From contig JALJCS010000028.1 of the NCBI GenBank assembly GCA_023055355.1, positions 8,308,418-8,372,417 of the forward strand: a stretch of 64,000 nt of DNA. Reading direction: 5' to 3'. A program made the position numbers and the translations under genes. Shown in pieces: positions 35,189-47,700 of this stretch. Source of the DNA: Agelaius tricolor (Eukaryota; Chordata; Aves; Passeriformes; Icteridae). A model generated the notes under the pieces. It did not search any database. It had not been told where the DNA came from and was given only the letters and a program-made list of their open reading frames with translations. Positions within the stretch are counted from its first letter, which is position 1; the number at the start of each line of letters is the position of its first letter.

Positions 35189-35420
35189 GAGTGTCCTGGG
35201 CTGGAAGGGACACAGTTCATCCCCGGCCCTCACAGACACCCCAGAATCCCATTCTGGGCACCCCTGAGTGTCCTGGGCTGGAAGGGGCACAGCCCCGGCC
35301 CTCACAGACACCCCAAAATCCTTCCCTGGGCATCCCTGGAACATCCTGAGCTGCGAGGGGCACAGTCCAGTCCCGGCCCTCACAGACACCCCTCACAGAC
35401 ACTCCCTGGGCATCCCTGGA
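35189..35420. mobile_element. CR1-like fragment, tandemly repeated about three times
   Basis: Copies begin GTGTCCTGGGCTGGAAGGG at 35191 and 35268, with a diverged copy near 35339 (71-77 bp apart). GGCTGGAAGGGACACAGTTC and CACAGACACCCCAGAATCCC resemble the 3' portion of avian CR1 LINEs. The identification is from memory of the CR1 consensus and not certain. Confidence 0.4.
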
Positions 35421-38180
35421 ATTATGTAGCTGTTTTTGTGATTAAAAGAAAACCTTCTCAGCACAATAAAAATGCTTAAAGTTCAGCAATCTTGTTTTTT
35501 AAAAGGCATAAATGGAAAAGCTCTTAGTAGATAAATATTTGTGCTGGGAGTGAACTCTACTTATACACTTAACTGTGGTCGGGCTCTTCGCTGTTCCATT
35601 TCCATCTGTAGAGATTTAACCATGGAAATCAATTCTGCAGAGTAACAGTGAATATTTCATCTTAACGAATTTAAAAGGCACATAATTTTCCCATCTCTCT
35701 TCCATTGTTTAGTGCAATTACTTAGGGATTGTGTTATGAGAATGCTAGGGCAGGCAGGAAGAACAGCCCACCCAGTCCTTTGGCACAGGCAGAGCTCCTG
35801 CGTGTCCTCCAGGACTGGGCTATTCCCCCTACACAAGTCCCTCCCTTCCTATCAGCTCTATCTGTACCATCAGCCCAAGCTGAGGTGCATTGTTTAAAAG
35901 TGAGTTTCCTCCTCAAAGGAGCGCATGAGGAGCCTGTTGTGCAAGGGGCACAGCCAGAGCACGTGGAGCACAATTCCCAGCAAATGCAGGTGTTTGGAGG
36001 GATATCGAGGCAGCCACAGGTATTAAAGGGAGGCAGGAAGTCTTACAGTGTAAGGACTTGGCTCAGAAATGCTTCCAGAATGAAATCAACCAACACGAGT
36101 GGCTCATCATATTGCAGAAACGGTGTGTGTGTGTCCTTTTCATTGAACTGTTAATTCATGAATGGAAACAGGCGCAGTCCTGGCGAAGTTGATGGAATCT
36201 TTGAGATCACCTCAGATAGCAGTGGTTTCATCACCTTACTGATAATTAAGCTACAAAGGGTCTAGTAATGAAGCCTTTACCTAACTTCCATGGAAATGAC
36301 TTTCTGCAGAAGATGGAGAAGAGGAAAGAACAGTGAGAAATTCCTTTAGATTGACTTTGACAAGCAGAGGAAGGTTGTTGGTTATTTTTAAATGCAGGTA
36401 TCGTTTTGGAAAAAGCTACTTCAAATTCTTCCCTCTGGTAATAGGCTTATTCCATACTCAGTGACATCAATGGGATTGCTCACAGAGCATCACCTAAAAA
36501 TGGTAACTCTTTACAGGGTTTAAGGAATCAAGGGCCAGTGAATTTTAAAAATTCTATTAGAGAGGAAGGAAAAAGGATTTAATTATACTAATTCAGAAAC
36601 TCTATTATCTCCCAATATAGCTTATTAACCCCTGATCAAATTAAGACTAATTCTGTCTGGATTGGTAGCAAAGCTTAAAGGACAAAACCAAAAATCCTGC
36701 AGAATTCCTGATTTCCCATCAGATTTAGGCAAAACAAAATTTTGCTCACTTTCTCTTGCTTTCTCTCTTACCAAATCCCAGACTTCTCAAAAGGCCTGGA
36801 GTTCCCTCATTCTCAGAAGACATCAGCAGTCTACACATTTGACTAACGTTTTAGAAGAGAGCTAGTGCACTGGAAGTATAGAGGAATGCTAATTTAGGAA
36901 AGAAAATCTCAGAAAATGTTTGAGAGTAGCAGCACAAGTGTCCTAGTTCTCAAAAATAGAAACACTGTTTTACAGTTTTATCTCCTATACAGAGTCTGAA
37001 GCTTCTGCTGCTCATCATCTCCATAAAAAAAAAGCCATGTCAATTTTTACTCAACTGTTTCCTATTTTAGCTTAGGAGGAACGTGAGAAGTTATTTCCAG
37101 GACATAATAGAAATCAGTTATTTTTTGCAGTTTTGCCTCATAATGAGGTACACACACACTCTGCTCTCTCTGCACTAAGCTCCTACATCACACTGATGTC
37201 AAACCTGACCTCTAGTACCAGTCATCAGCTGGGCTCTATGGGAACAAATAGCAAGGCTGGAATCCAGTTTTCAGCCCATCCCATTTGTGCCACCAAACCC
37301 CACCTGAAGCTCCAGCTGCTCAAAGGCTCCCACTCCCCCAGGCTGCTCCCATCTCTGCTGGGAGCAGTCCCTGCACTCAGAGCTGCCCACAGCTCTGGTT
37401 CCACTCCAGGCTCAGCAGCTGCTCACACCACGAGCAGCTCGTTGTTGTCACTGCAGGGAAGGCCAAAGCTGGGCTCAGATGCTGCAGGGTTTGTCTCAGC
37501 TGCCAAAGCAAATGGCACTAATGAACAGCAGGCAGAGTGAGGCCAAAGCAAAACCCCTGCCTACATGTGAGTTGTAAAATGTTATCCTGCACCATCACTA
37601 GTAATTCATGTGCCACACTTTAGTCACAAGGTGCTGCTGCAATACAAGGGGGGAGAGACTTAAAATGAAAGCATATTCCAATGTTTCTGAAAGAACTAAT
37701 CTCAAGTATGCAGGATATTTGATTTATAAGTGAAAGGTAAGAATTGTATCATGAGAACTGTTGAAAATCTTTCTCTCATGGAACTCTCCCAGAGCAGCCA
37801 GGCCACAGTCACTGACTGTCCTTGTGCTCTCAGGCCTGCACCAAAGCCAGGTCTAAAAGCCAGGACAGATCTGTTCATCCCCACTACCATAGCCATGTAT
37901 CCCCAATGCACAGGGGACACAGAACTGTAATTGCATTCTTGCTAAAAGCCTCCCACCATCATATTGCCAGTGCAAGTGGCTTTTCTAAGAGATGCTGGTG
38001 TGCACAGTTCATACCCTCAAAACAGAGAAACACCCCAGGGTGTTCACACAGCAGTGAACGATGCATCCTGAAAAAAACAGAATTACTCAAACTTATTTGG
38101 GTACTTAGGCTATTACAGTGCTCAAAAGCAATATGACCCAGTTGTAAGAAGGCAGTTTCAAATGTCCAAGCCAGTTCTCC
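35421..38180. other. intergenic region between SLC25A33 and TMEM201
   Basis: AT-rich, no coding exon recognised on either strand. A short GT run lies at about 36123-36132. Nothing else notable. Confidence 0.6.
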
Positions 38181-38532
38181 TGTTTTAATACAGTTTTAAT
38201 GAACATCAGTCCAAGAGATCACTTGATAGTATGAGGTACATTCCTTGACCACATATGGCTGTGCTTAAGGAAAAGGACAAACATATAATTAAATTAAATA
38301 CTGTCATTTAATTTAGTAGTAGTTTAATTATCAAGTTAAAAAAAATTATAATTAACTATTAACATTAATGACTTGAGACCTTTTAGAAAGCATGAGTCCA
38401 AAAGGAAATATCCACAGATGGTCACAGACTTGTAGTGTTTCCACCAGCACTGCCACCTGCAACAGTCTCTTAAAGGACTATTTGTTCAGTAAAGAAATTG
38501 GTCTTCAGTCTGTAACAGGAACCTTGGCTCCG
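38181..38532 (-). other. SLC25A33: candidate SLC25A33 3' UTR
   Basis: An AT-rich stretch follows the TAG. ATTAAA-type signals on minus (TTTAAT on plus) occur at about 38184 and 38196. The position of the end is inferred; a longer UTR is possible. Confidence 0.35.
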
Positions 38533-38735
38533 CTACTTTGCGTGGTCTTCCAAGAGGTACACAATCAGCTCGTAGGTGGACAGGACAATGGCTGTGTTTG
38601 GGATCTGCCTGATGAGCTGGGCAAAGAGTCCTCTGTAGAAGGCCAGGTAGCCCTCCTCCCGTGCCACCAGCCGTGCTGTCTGCAGGAAAGCCTTGTACTT
38701 GGTGCCCTCCTCGCGCAGGCGCGTCCGGATCACCT
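38533..38735 (-). CDS. SLC25A33: SLC25A33 coding exon 7 and stop (carrier repeat 3)
   Basis: Completes E253, then [20 protein letters not shown] and ends [12 protein letters not shown] with TAG at 38535-38533. Acceptor TGTGCAG|AG. It contains the third carrier signature arginine and the conserved [17 protein letters not shown] helix. Confidence 0.96.
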
Positions 38736-41700
38736 CTGCACACAGAACACAGCCCACAGTCACCCAGAGAAACCTGCCAGCACAGGCAGAGCTCCTGTGG
38801 GCAAACCCCAGGGACAGGGAGACAGGGAAACCTCTGCACCAGCTGGCACAGCCAGCCAGGGAACCTGGACATACTGCCCTCCAGGCAGGAGAGCGTTAAA
38901 CGGGAGTTCACCAGGGAACCCTGGGCACACTGCCCTCCAGGCAGGAGGGAGTTAAAGGGGAGTTCACCAGGGAACCCTGGGCACACTGCCCTCCAGGCAG
39001 GAGGGAGTTAAAGAGGAGTTCACCAGGGAACCCTGGGCACACTGCCCTCCAGGCAGGAGAGCGTTAAACGGGAGTTCACCAGGGAACCCTGGGAACACTG
39101 CCCTCCAGGCAGGAGGGAGTTAAAGGGGAGTTCACCAGGGAACCCTGGGCACACTGCCCTCCAGGCAGGAGGGAGTTAAAGGGGAGTTCACCAGGGAACC
39201 CTGGGAACACTGCCCTCCAGGCAGGAGGGAGTTAAAGGGGAGTTCACCAGGGAACCTGGACACACTGCCCTCCAGGCAGGAGGGAGTTAAAGGGGAGTTC
39301 ACCAGGGAACCTGGACACACTGCCCTCCAGGCAAGAGGGAGAGTTAGAGAGCAGTTCTCTTTCATGTGGAATAAATGAATGATTGGCTCATTGAAGCTAA
39401 TACAGCTCTAAATGCTTTACTGATGCTCACATAATCAATATTGCTCCTTCTACACAACCATGTCATTCACATCTATCCAAATAGACTAACACTGTTCAGT
39501 GGCCAAGTGCTTCCCACAGCCTGACCACAGAATCCCAGAGGCTGTGGGTACTTACCCAGCTGAGGCTACTAGGGAGAACAGAAACATTAGGCAATCAGTT
39601 TTTGGTGGCTTTTGAGTTGCTTTTGAACCAGCAAGTCCCAATCACCAAGCACATGTCTCACTAGGAACAGTGGGACCAGTACTGAAAATGCCAGTGCAGA
39701 AGCCACAGTAACATGGATTTGGCCCTTCAAACAGCCAAGGGTTTTACAGCCCTAGACCCTGCATTTGTCTCAGATTCCAGGCAACAGCTGTTGTAGTGCA
39801 CTCATGAATGGAAGGGTTAACATACCATGAGGATAAGCAATACAGGAGGCACAGCCCTTGGAAACAGCAGCAGCAACCATCAGTCCAAAGAAGCTTGTCG
39901 AGGTCCTCTCGGTCCCATTAGAGGAAGGGGGCAGCTGGACTTCCTTTAAGTGCTTTTTTAAACTTTCATAAATAGCAAAGCAGATAATGGTCTCAGAAAT
40001 CCCTGCATAGGAGGCAGTCAGGCCCCTATAGAAACCACGGACACCTTCTGTCTGGTAAACATATCTAGCACACTGCAAAGCATTCATTGGTTTGGAGCCC
40101 CTCACTCTACAAAACAAACAGAACAGAACATATCATGAGTCAGGAAAAAGAATTAATATTAAAAAAAAAAAACCCTTATGGCTTTCAATACTTTTTATAG
40201 CTATGGAAATGGTTCTCTAAGTTTTACTCCAAAATTCTCCTAGGAAAGCTGCACAGAGCAGGACTACAATGTTAAGAGTGCACACTTGGCTTTGCTACTT
40301 CACTAATATATACTCATATTTCCTTCAGCTCAGGTTCAATCTAGTCTGTCACAGTTCACAGCAAGGCCTTAAAAGCCAATAAGCACTGAAGACACACAGC
40401 TTTGTGTCAAACTGGTGATTCCATTTAAAGCCATCTTCAGCAGGCCAAGAGACAGAAGTCCTGCTGCATGAGACATGATCCTTCATTTTAAGAGGCAGCA
40501 CTCAGTTCAGAGGTGCCACCCTGCAAAGTGCTGGAATTAAGTCTTATAAATTATTTATAAAGTTGTCGTGCCTCATAAGATCCTTTTAATCTGACCTAGC
40601 ATGTCCTTGCAGGAAGGAATTTCCATTCTAAGCAGTCAGGTTATTAGCAGAGTCCCTTATTGCTTTGATATCCACCAGTGACCGTGAAGCATTCAACTAA
40701 AAGAAATTGCTGTCAAATTCCCTCTGTCTTCTGGATGTGTGGTTAACAGTAACATGATGCAAAAGAACATTAAAGCACTGCAGCAGATCCTTATTGCTTG
40801 TAGGCAGTTATATGAAATAAACTGCTGTGTGTTCATCCCAGTTTGAAGGCAGCACCCTCCTGAGACCCCACCTGTCTGACCTGGGGCCAGTGCAGGTGAT
40901 GCTGCCCAAAGGGACACAGACTTCACCCTCCTGCTCAGCCTCCCACTTAGCTCTCATGGCCCTTCCACAGCTTCTACCACTGCTGTACCACAACCTTCAC
41001 ACATTTATCCTCATCTTCAACCCCAGAGGATTCTGTAAGCAACACAGAGAAATAATGCTATGCTAAAATAAAGATTTACAGTGAAACCAGAGGCTGAACC
41101 TAACCCAGCACTCAAGGCAACTCCCACATCCTTCTCAATAGTTTCTGTGCACCAAACTGAAGAAAGACACACAGAACATGAACCTTTAGTCTGACCACAC
41201 AGAAACATGGCTTGAAAGGTGGAACTGAGAGTTAGGGAAAAACTGGGCAAGACCTATCAAAATACAAAGAGCCATGAGTAAAACCATGATGGTTCAGTTT
41301 TCCAGAGGCTGCTGTGGCCACCCAGAGGCTCCCATTCCCCCCCTCAGTCACTCACTTCCGTTCCAGCTGCATTCTTGTTTTCACCATCCATATAGGGTTC
41401 ATCAGGGAATTTGTGATAAAGGCTGAAAAAACACGACCACAAGTGCAGCTGAAGCCAGGCCATTGGATTGCCATGAACCTTACACCCTGTGCAGAGACAC
41501 TTTCAAAAGCCACACAGGTGCACAGCTTCCAATTTCATGTTAAAATTCAGGAGGCATCAACTCATGGATTCTTCCTTTTTGCACCTATTTTGTGTGTCAT
41601 GCTCCTAAGGGCTGTTGCAGACAGATCCCTGCCTTACTGGCTGCATTTGGAATTCCAGCTCAAAGGAAACCCGTGGGGACACAAACCTGAACTGGACTTG

Positions 41701-44700
41701 TGTTCCCCAGGGCTGTAGGTGGTGCCATTGAGCTGCTCATTAACAGAACCCACCCCTAATTAAGAGCTTACTTAGGGAATGATTATTTTTAGTGACCACT
41801 CTGGTGACTGATGATTGAACTGGGGGAGCTCTTCTGCAGTATTTTTCCTACAAGAACAAACTATTTTTCCCAGCCTGGTAGGAAAAATACAACATCCTGA
41901 AACAATTTGGCAAAAGCAGTATCAGAAGTTTAATGGTGTTTACGAATATTTTTTCCTTGCATTAAGAGAGATGACCAGAGCATTGCAGTAGGAAAAAACA
42001 TCCTAAATTAGTAAACAACAATCTAGAAATATTTCTGTGCTGAACAGAAAAACAGCTCCTCTGTAGACAAGGCCAGCTAGGAGCTAACAATCTCCTGGGT
42101 TTTGGCATGTACCAACCCAGATTAAGGGCACATTTTCAGCACCTACCACACACTGGCCTCTGTTCTAGGAATTACAAACACTCACCTGCAGAACCTGCAG
42201 AACAGATGTGCACAATGTTGCTGTTGGGCACAAACATGCTGTTAAACTGCTCTTTGGCTTTGGAGTAGCAGGCAAAATAGACAGCTCTGTGGGGGTAGAA
42301 AAGAAGAAAAGCATTGTAAAACAGACAATGTCAAAGGAGACAATTACTGTTCTTTTCCCAGCCCCCTGAAAACCACAGCTCTCTGAGGAGGCCTCCACAT
42401 GACTACTTCCATCTGCATGGACACAGGGGGTTTGTTTTCTCTCTTCCCTTACCCTACAGTGCCACAGTTTGACTTGACACCCACAGGGCAGGAATATTTT
42501 GCTGTGGGAGGCAGCATGAGTGGTTGCATGGAAAAGCAGAGCCCTGCATTCAGAACCCTGCTGCAGAGGGTACCTGTACAGAAACAGCATTCCCTGCTTT
42601 TGTGGGGACACCCCACCTACCAGGCAAGAGGCCAGAGGTTCCTTTCTGACTGGAAAACTGGTTCTAACTGGTTCAGTTTCAGGCAGAGAACATCTGCCAG
42701 TATCCAAAGTACTAATGAGTTTTATCATTTCCTAGACAGATCTTCAGCCCTTCCAAGAACAAGACAAACGCTGGTGCTGCTGAGAGAGGGACACACACCC
42801 CTTCTGGGGCTGGCTGGGAGCAATGAGACTCCTTCCCCCTCAGCTGCAGTTCTTCATTTGAGAAGAATTTAGGCAAGCAAGGCCCAGGGAGCAACTCCTG
42901 TCCCCTGGCATGCAGCTCCACTCCCTAGGCAGACACTGCTATGGGTCCAAGGGAAGCAGGACATTAGAATAATGCAATTATTAACCTACAGACTTTCCTG
43001 CACTGCTTTCTCTTCCTTTTCAGGCTCAGAAGTGGCTCTTGCAATGATTTGGAACTTAAGTACAGTTGGCATTTAAGTGCCTTATTTACTCTGCACCTTC
43101 CAGCGTTATAGAAGTGTAAACCAGATTTTTATCAGTGCTTCTTGATGTGTACACTGAGCAGACTGCAGACACAAATCTCAGTTTACAGAAGGGAGAACTT
43201 CATGACCTATTATTTTGAATCACAAATGCACTGCAACATTTGTGTTGGCACCTTAAACATGGCTTTTAGCAATAGTTTAACTATTTACCTTGATGGTGCA
43301 ACTCCAACCAAGTTTGGACCCAGCCCTCGGAAGAGTGACCTTGGTCCTTCTTTTTCCAGAATTGACCTTAAAACAAAAAACAAACAGGGAGGGAGAAGAC
43401 AGTATTTGAGTTAAAAGTTAGTTTCTTGTTCTCTTGGGCAGAGAGCCAAAAGAACTGCACAAAAGCAAAGACTATGACTTGTGGAGCTGTTAGATTTTAA
43501 TCTACATGATAAACTTCAAAATAAGTGGAATTATATACTGAGTAAAAACCACTGTACCATAAAATTCAGTGCTCTACAGGCAAATGGGTGTCAAATGGCA
43601 TGAGGTTGTAATTTCCATTCTTTGAAAGCTGTCAGGAATTGAATGAAAGTTTCATGGAGAAGCCAGTGATAGCTGACTCTGATGAACAAAGAGTATTTTT
43701 AGTGTTCTCTGTATCTAAGCAATTCAGAAGTTTGCTTCCCATACAGTCCTGTACAGAGGAATGGAAAAAGCAACCCTTCTTCCTTTCACAGTTACCTAGG
43801 GATGTGCTTTTCCCCCAGGAAAGCTGAGTGTGGCAATCCCTCTACAAACAGTGGGAGTGCACAGTCTGCCACAGCAGCTCTCTTCACCGAGCTCACCCTG
43901 GGAAGAGCAGGCAAGAAATTCCAATTCTGGGTGGCTCTGGGCTCTGTGGGTGTGCACTGCACCCTCTGGAGCTGCCAGCCTTTCACAGTTTGCTCTCCAG
44001 CCTTTCACAGTTTGCTCTCCAGCCTTTCACAGTTTGCTCTCCAGGTCACTGGCACTGCTCAGAGTGCTCCCCACAGATTCCAGCCCAACCTCATTTGACA
44101 GGAGGAGCTTCTGGAACACTTTTGTTTTCTGCAGCAGAGCTGAACTTTCTGTATAAACTCCAGGGCTGAGTGTTTCCAAGGAGACACATCCACCAACTAC
44201 TTGTTCTTTGTCACTTAACAGTCACGACTGCAGCTTCCAGCTGGGCTAACTCATCAGAATCCTAAATGGATTAGACAAAACCAGCCTGCCCTTCTGGAGT
44301 GCTTTCTATCAGCAGCAGCCTCAACCTGCCCTCTGGGTACCTGGTTTCCTTCTATTTACAGCAGTCAAGGCTTTCATACTTAACACCTTTAACTCTCTCA
44401 GAGCAATTTTACTGGCAGGGCTCCTTCCTTAGCCATACAATTTTCCCAAACCATGTCCAAGTCATGTCCAGTTTGGCAATGATCAGGACTGAGAAAGGGC
44501 TGAAAGGGTAAAAGCAAGAGACTGAACTTCACTTCTTCCTTCAAACATTTGTATTTTCTCAGGTCATAATCAATAGCATTATCTGCTCCTCACAGATGCT
44601 GCCTGCAAGGGAATGACAGCAGAAATACTTTGCTTTCACTTCTCAAGCATCTAAAGTAATCAGGTTGAAAGCTTGGCAATACACACAGCTAAGCAATTCC

Positions 44701-47700
44701 TGAAGTGAAATTAAATCAAGATCCCAGTCACCAAACTTAATGAGCTTAATAAATATATTAAAAGGCTGACCCATTTTAAACCATTTCTTCTCTCTCTAAA
44801 AATAAAAAGACAATCCCAGAAAAGGATGGGCCCAGAGGATGAATTAAGATCTTTCTGCCTCAAAAGTTTTCACTTTCTTTAGTTACAGCTGCCTAAAGTC
44901 CAGTGCTGCAATGTGAAAAGACAGCAAAGGAAAGGGCATTAAAATCAAAGCAACTGGCACTGCCTCATGCATTCAGTCACGAATTGCTCTAGACTCACCT
45001 CTGAGTAGACAAAGAAATGTTTGGCAGGGGAGAGCAGGCTGTTTACAATACAGAAACTCAAGTCCCAGAATGACTCCAGCCAGAGAGCTCTGCAGAGAAT
45101 TTGAATTAGCACTCCAGTGTTATATAACTGTGCAGCTTCTCCCCAGGCAGCCTGCCAGGCGTGCTGGCCTTACATAAAATCATTCAGCTCGCACTGCTGG
45201 GCAGTATTTTCCTTGGCACTCCTGCCACCTGATCTCAGCAGGACCTCTGCATCACCCTGGGCTGCCCAAGCAGCCAAACAAACTCAATCCTTCTGCAGGA
45301 GGGCTGACCATAAATCCATGGTGCTTTGCTATTAACATACAGGAGCTGAGATTGTCATAGATGCTGGTGGAACTTTGAGCAGATGTCTGATAATTTCACA
45401 TTTCCTCTTCTTTATGGGCACACATCTGAAAGGGAGCAGCTAGAGCATCAAACATTGCAGTCTGAACCACTCAAGGTTTTTAGCAGAGACCAAGACAGGT
45501 ACAGCCAGGGTTGATGCATAACAATGATCAGCAAAGACAGCAGCTAACAGCAGAGGAGAGCTCAGTAAGCAGCCACAGCTGAGAAGGGTAAAGCCCCCAG
45601 GACCCCCACAGGACATTATGTTTTAGTGAAGTGGAACTGGGAATGGTGAATGGGAGGAGGAGCAGCACTCACTTGAGAACACTGAAGAGCCCAGGGGACA
45701 CAGATGTTGGCCTGACCATTCCTTCCCCACTGATGGTCCCCAGCTGCACTTGGGGGTAGTAGACAGTCCTGAAGGCCAGCTTTGAAGACTGAAGCCTCGT
45801 CTTTATCACCTCTAAGGGACAGGTAAAGATGGCTCCAACTGTTCCTCCACACCTGCAAAGTACAATTCAAAGAGAAGGCAGAATGTGACAGGGGTTGTTG
45901 CAGGGATGTGCAGAAGCACAGCACAGAAACGAGGTCTGAAGGCTGCTCTGGTTATTGCACACTGGACAAACAGGCAGCTCTGGCACCAGGCAGGGCAGAC
46001 TGTGCCCATGCCCTGGGGGAGGGACCTGGGTAGGGATGGGACTGGTAAACACAAAGGTGTTTCCAACACCAACAAACATCCCTGACTGCCCACGGGGTCA
46101 GGGGCCCAGTGGCTGCTCCCACGTCCTGCCAGGACCTGGGAGCTCTGCCTGTAAAAACTTCCATGGCATCCATCTCTCAGAGGCTGCTGTCCTAAATCAG
46201 ACACAGCCTTGCATGGATTTTTCTTATGGGAAGCAGGAAGCTGCCAGAGGAGAACAAGCCACTGGGGATTAGGACACTACAGAATGAAAAAAATAACAAA
46301 ATTCTTCACCATTTCAGTACTTAGGATTAAAGAACTGCCTTCAGAAGTAGCAAGTATCAAAACTACACTAGGCCAGGCACTTTTAAAAACAATGGATATC
46401 AACTTTTAGGGGGGAAGGAGGGAAGGAAGCAGCAAGGATGAGGAGGAGGGTTTGCAAACAGAATAACAGGGCAGAAAGGCTCCTGAAGAACAGACCTCCC
46501 ATACTCTGATAACAGAGGGACAAAAATGAAATATTATACACACATGACCCTATAATAGGCATATATTCATCTTAATACAATCAGACTGAGCCTCAAAAAA
46601 AAGCACATTGGGCAAGAATATAAAGTGTATGAGTCCTAATTTTAATTTTTATCAGTGATCTGGAAAGTGACTGGTCAAACTATTTCTCTGCTGCTGTTCC
46701 TCTTAGGTAATTGAATGTTCCTTCTGGCAAACTTCATGATTAAACATAATGCTGAGGTTGGCTAAAAGGTAATACATCTCCATTTTATTGCTCAAACACA
46801 CTGGGATTTAGGAAGACTTCGGTAAGTATTTTGGGTTTCTTGCAAGGGTATTTACTACAGCTGAACCAGCTAGGAAATATTTCCTTTGTTTGCACAAGTG
46901 TCAAAGCATGTGATTGCTTCAGAAACCTGTGTTTATGACTTTCCTTAGAAAACACCAGGGGTCAACAACTTAAATCTCTGTGATGTTCATGTGAAATTGC
47001 AATTTTGGTAGTTTTCCATGAAAGGGAGATGAATTTTAAAAAATAACTGTACCCTTTTTCTTGTGTACAAAACCCCACATTGCATGCACTAATTTGGGAA
47101 CAGAGATCCACAGAAGGCCATTAATAAAGGCATTAGTGGGTATTTTCTAAAGCCCCTTCCAGACATAACTACCTTACTAGGAGAATCTTTTTTTAAACAC
47201 AGGGAGAGGGCAATGAAAGAATGGCAGAAAGATCCAAGCTGTGGATGCACACCAGCCCGTGAATGCAGGTTATTTTGCCTGCTGAACCAGTGTGTTTTAT
47301 ATGAACAGAAACCATTCTCTGCCAGAGCCCCAGAGGTGCATTAACAGCGTGGCCACCCAGGCTGTGCAGCCACAGAGCTCCAGGTTCTTCAGCAGGCTCC
47401 GAAGAACAGCCCAGACAGACCCCAGGGAGCACAACTTCCTCACCACAGCCTTCAGGTTCTGCAAGATTCTGTCCAAGTACAAGCCCAAACTGTCCTTTTC
47501 AAATGCAAATGCACCCACCAGAAGAAACTGCTTTCATGGAGACTGGTAATGTGATTTAACAGCATTGTTCAGTTCCTCTTCCTTGCTGAGAGGGATGGAA
47601 ACCTAAACTAGGGACAATCCACCCGTGCACAGTGACAGACACTGAAAGAAAGAGCTTTGCCTTCATCCCTCTGAGAGCTTTTGAATGTTGACTGCAGTCA

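Larger units (their letters stand above)
34300..35190 (-). promoter_or_regulatory. TMEM201: TMEM201 CpG-island promoter
   Basis: Strong CpG density around exon 1. Upstream of the ATG lie two TGACTCA motifs at 34931-34937 and 34971-34977 and a palindromic MEF2-like CTAAATTTAG at 35109-35118. No TATA box stands out, as is usual for CpG promoters. Confidence 0.7.

Noticed and set aside
34183..35389. Open frames of 309 (plus) and 375 (minus) codons over the TMEM201 CpG island
   Set aside because: Low stop frequency in GC-rich DNA. Only the short exon 1 segment, in a different frame from the 375-codon one, matches TMEM201.
41314..41718. 134-codon plus-strand frame across SLC25A33 exon 5
   Set aside because: Antisense to a verified exon; no domain.
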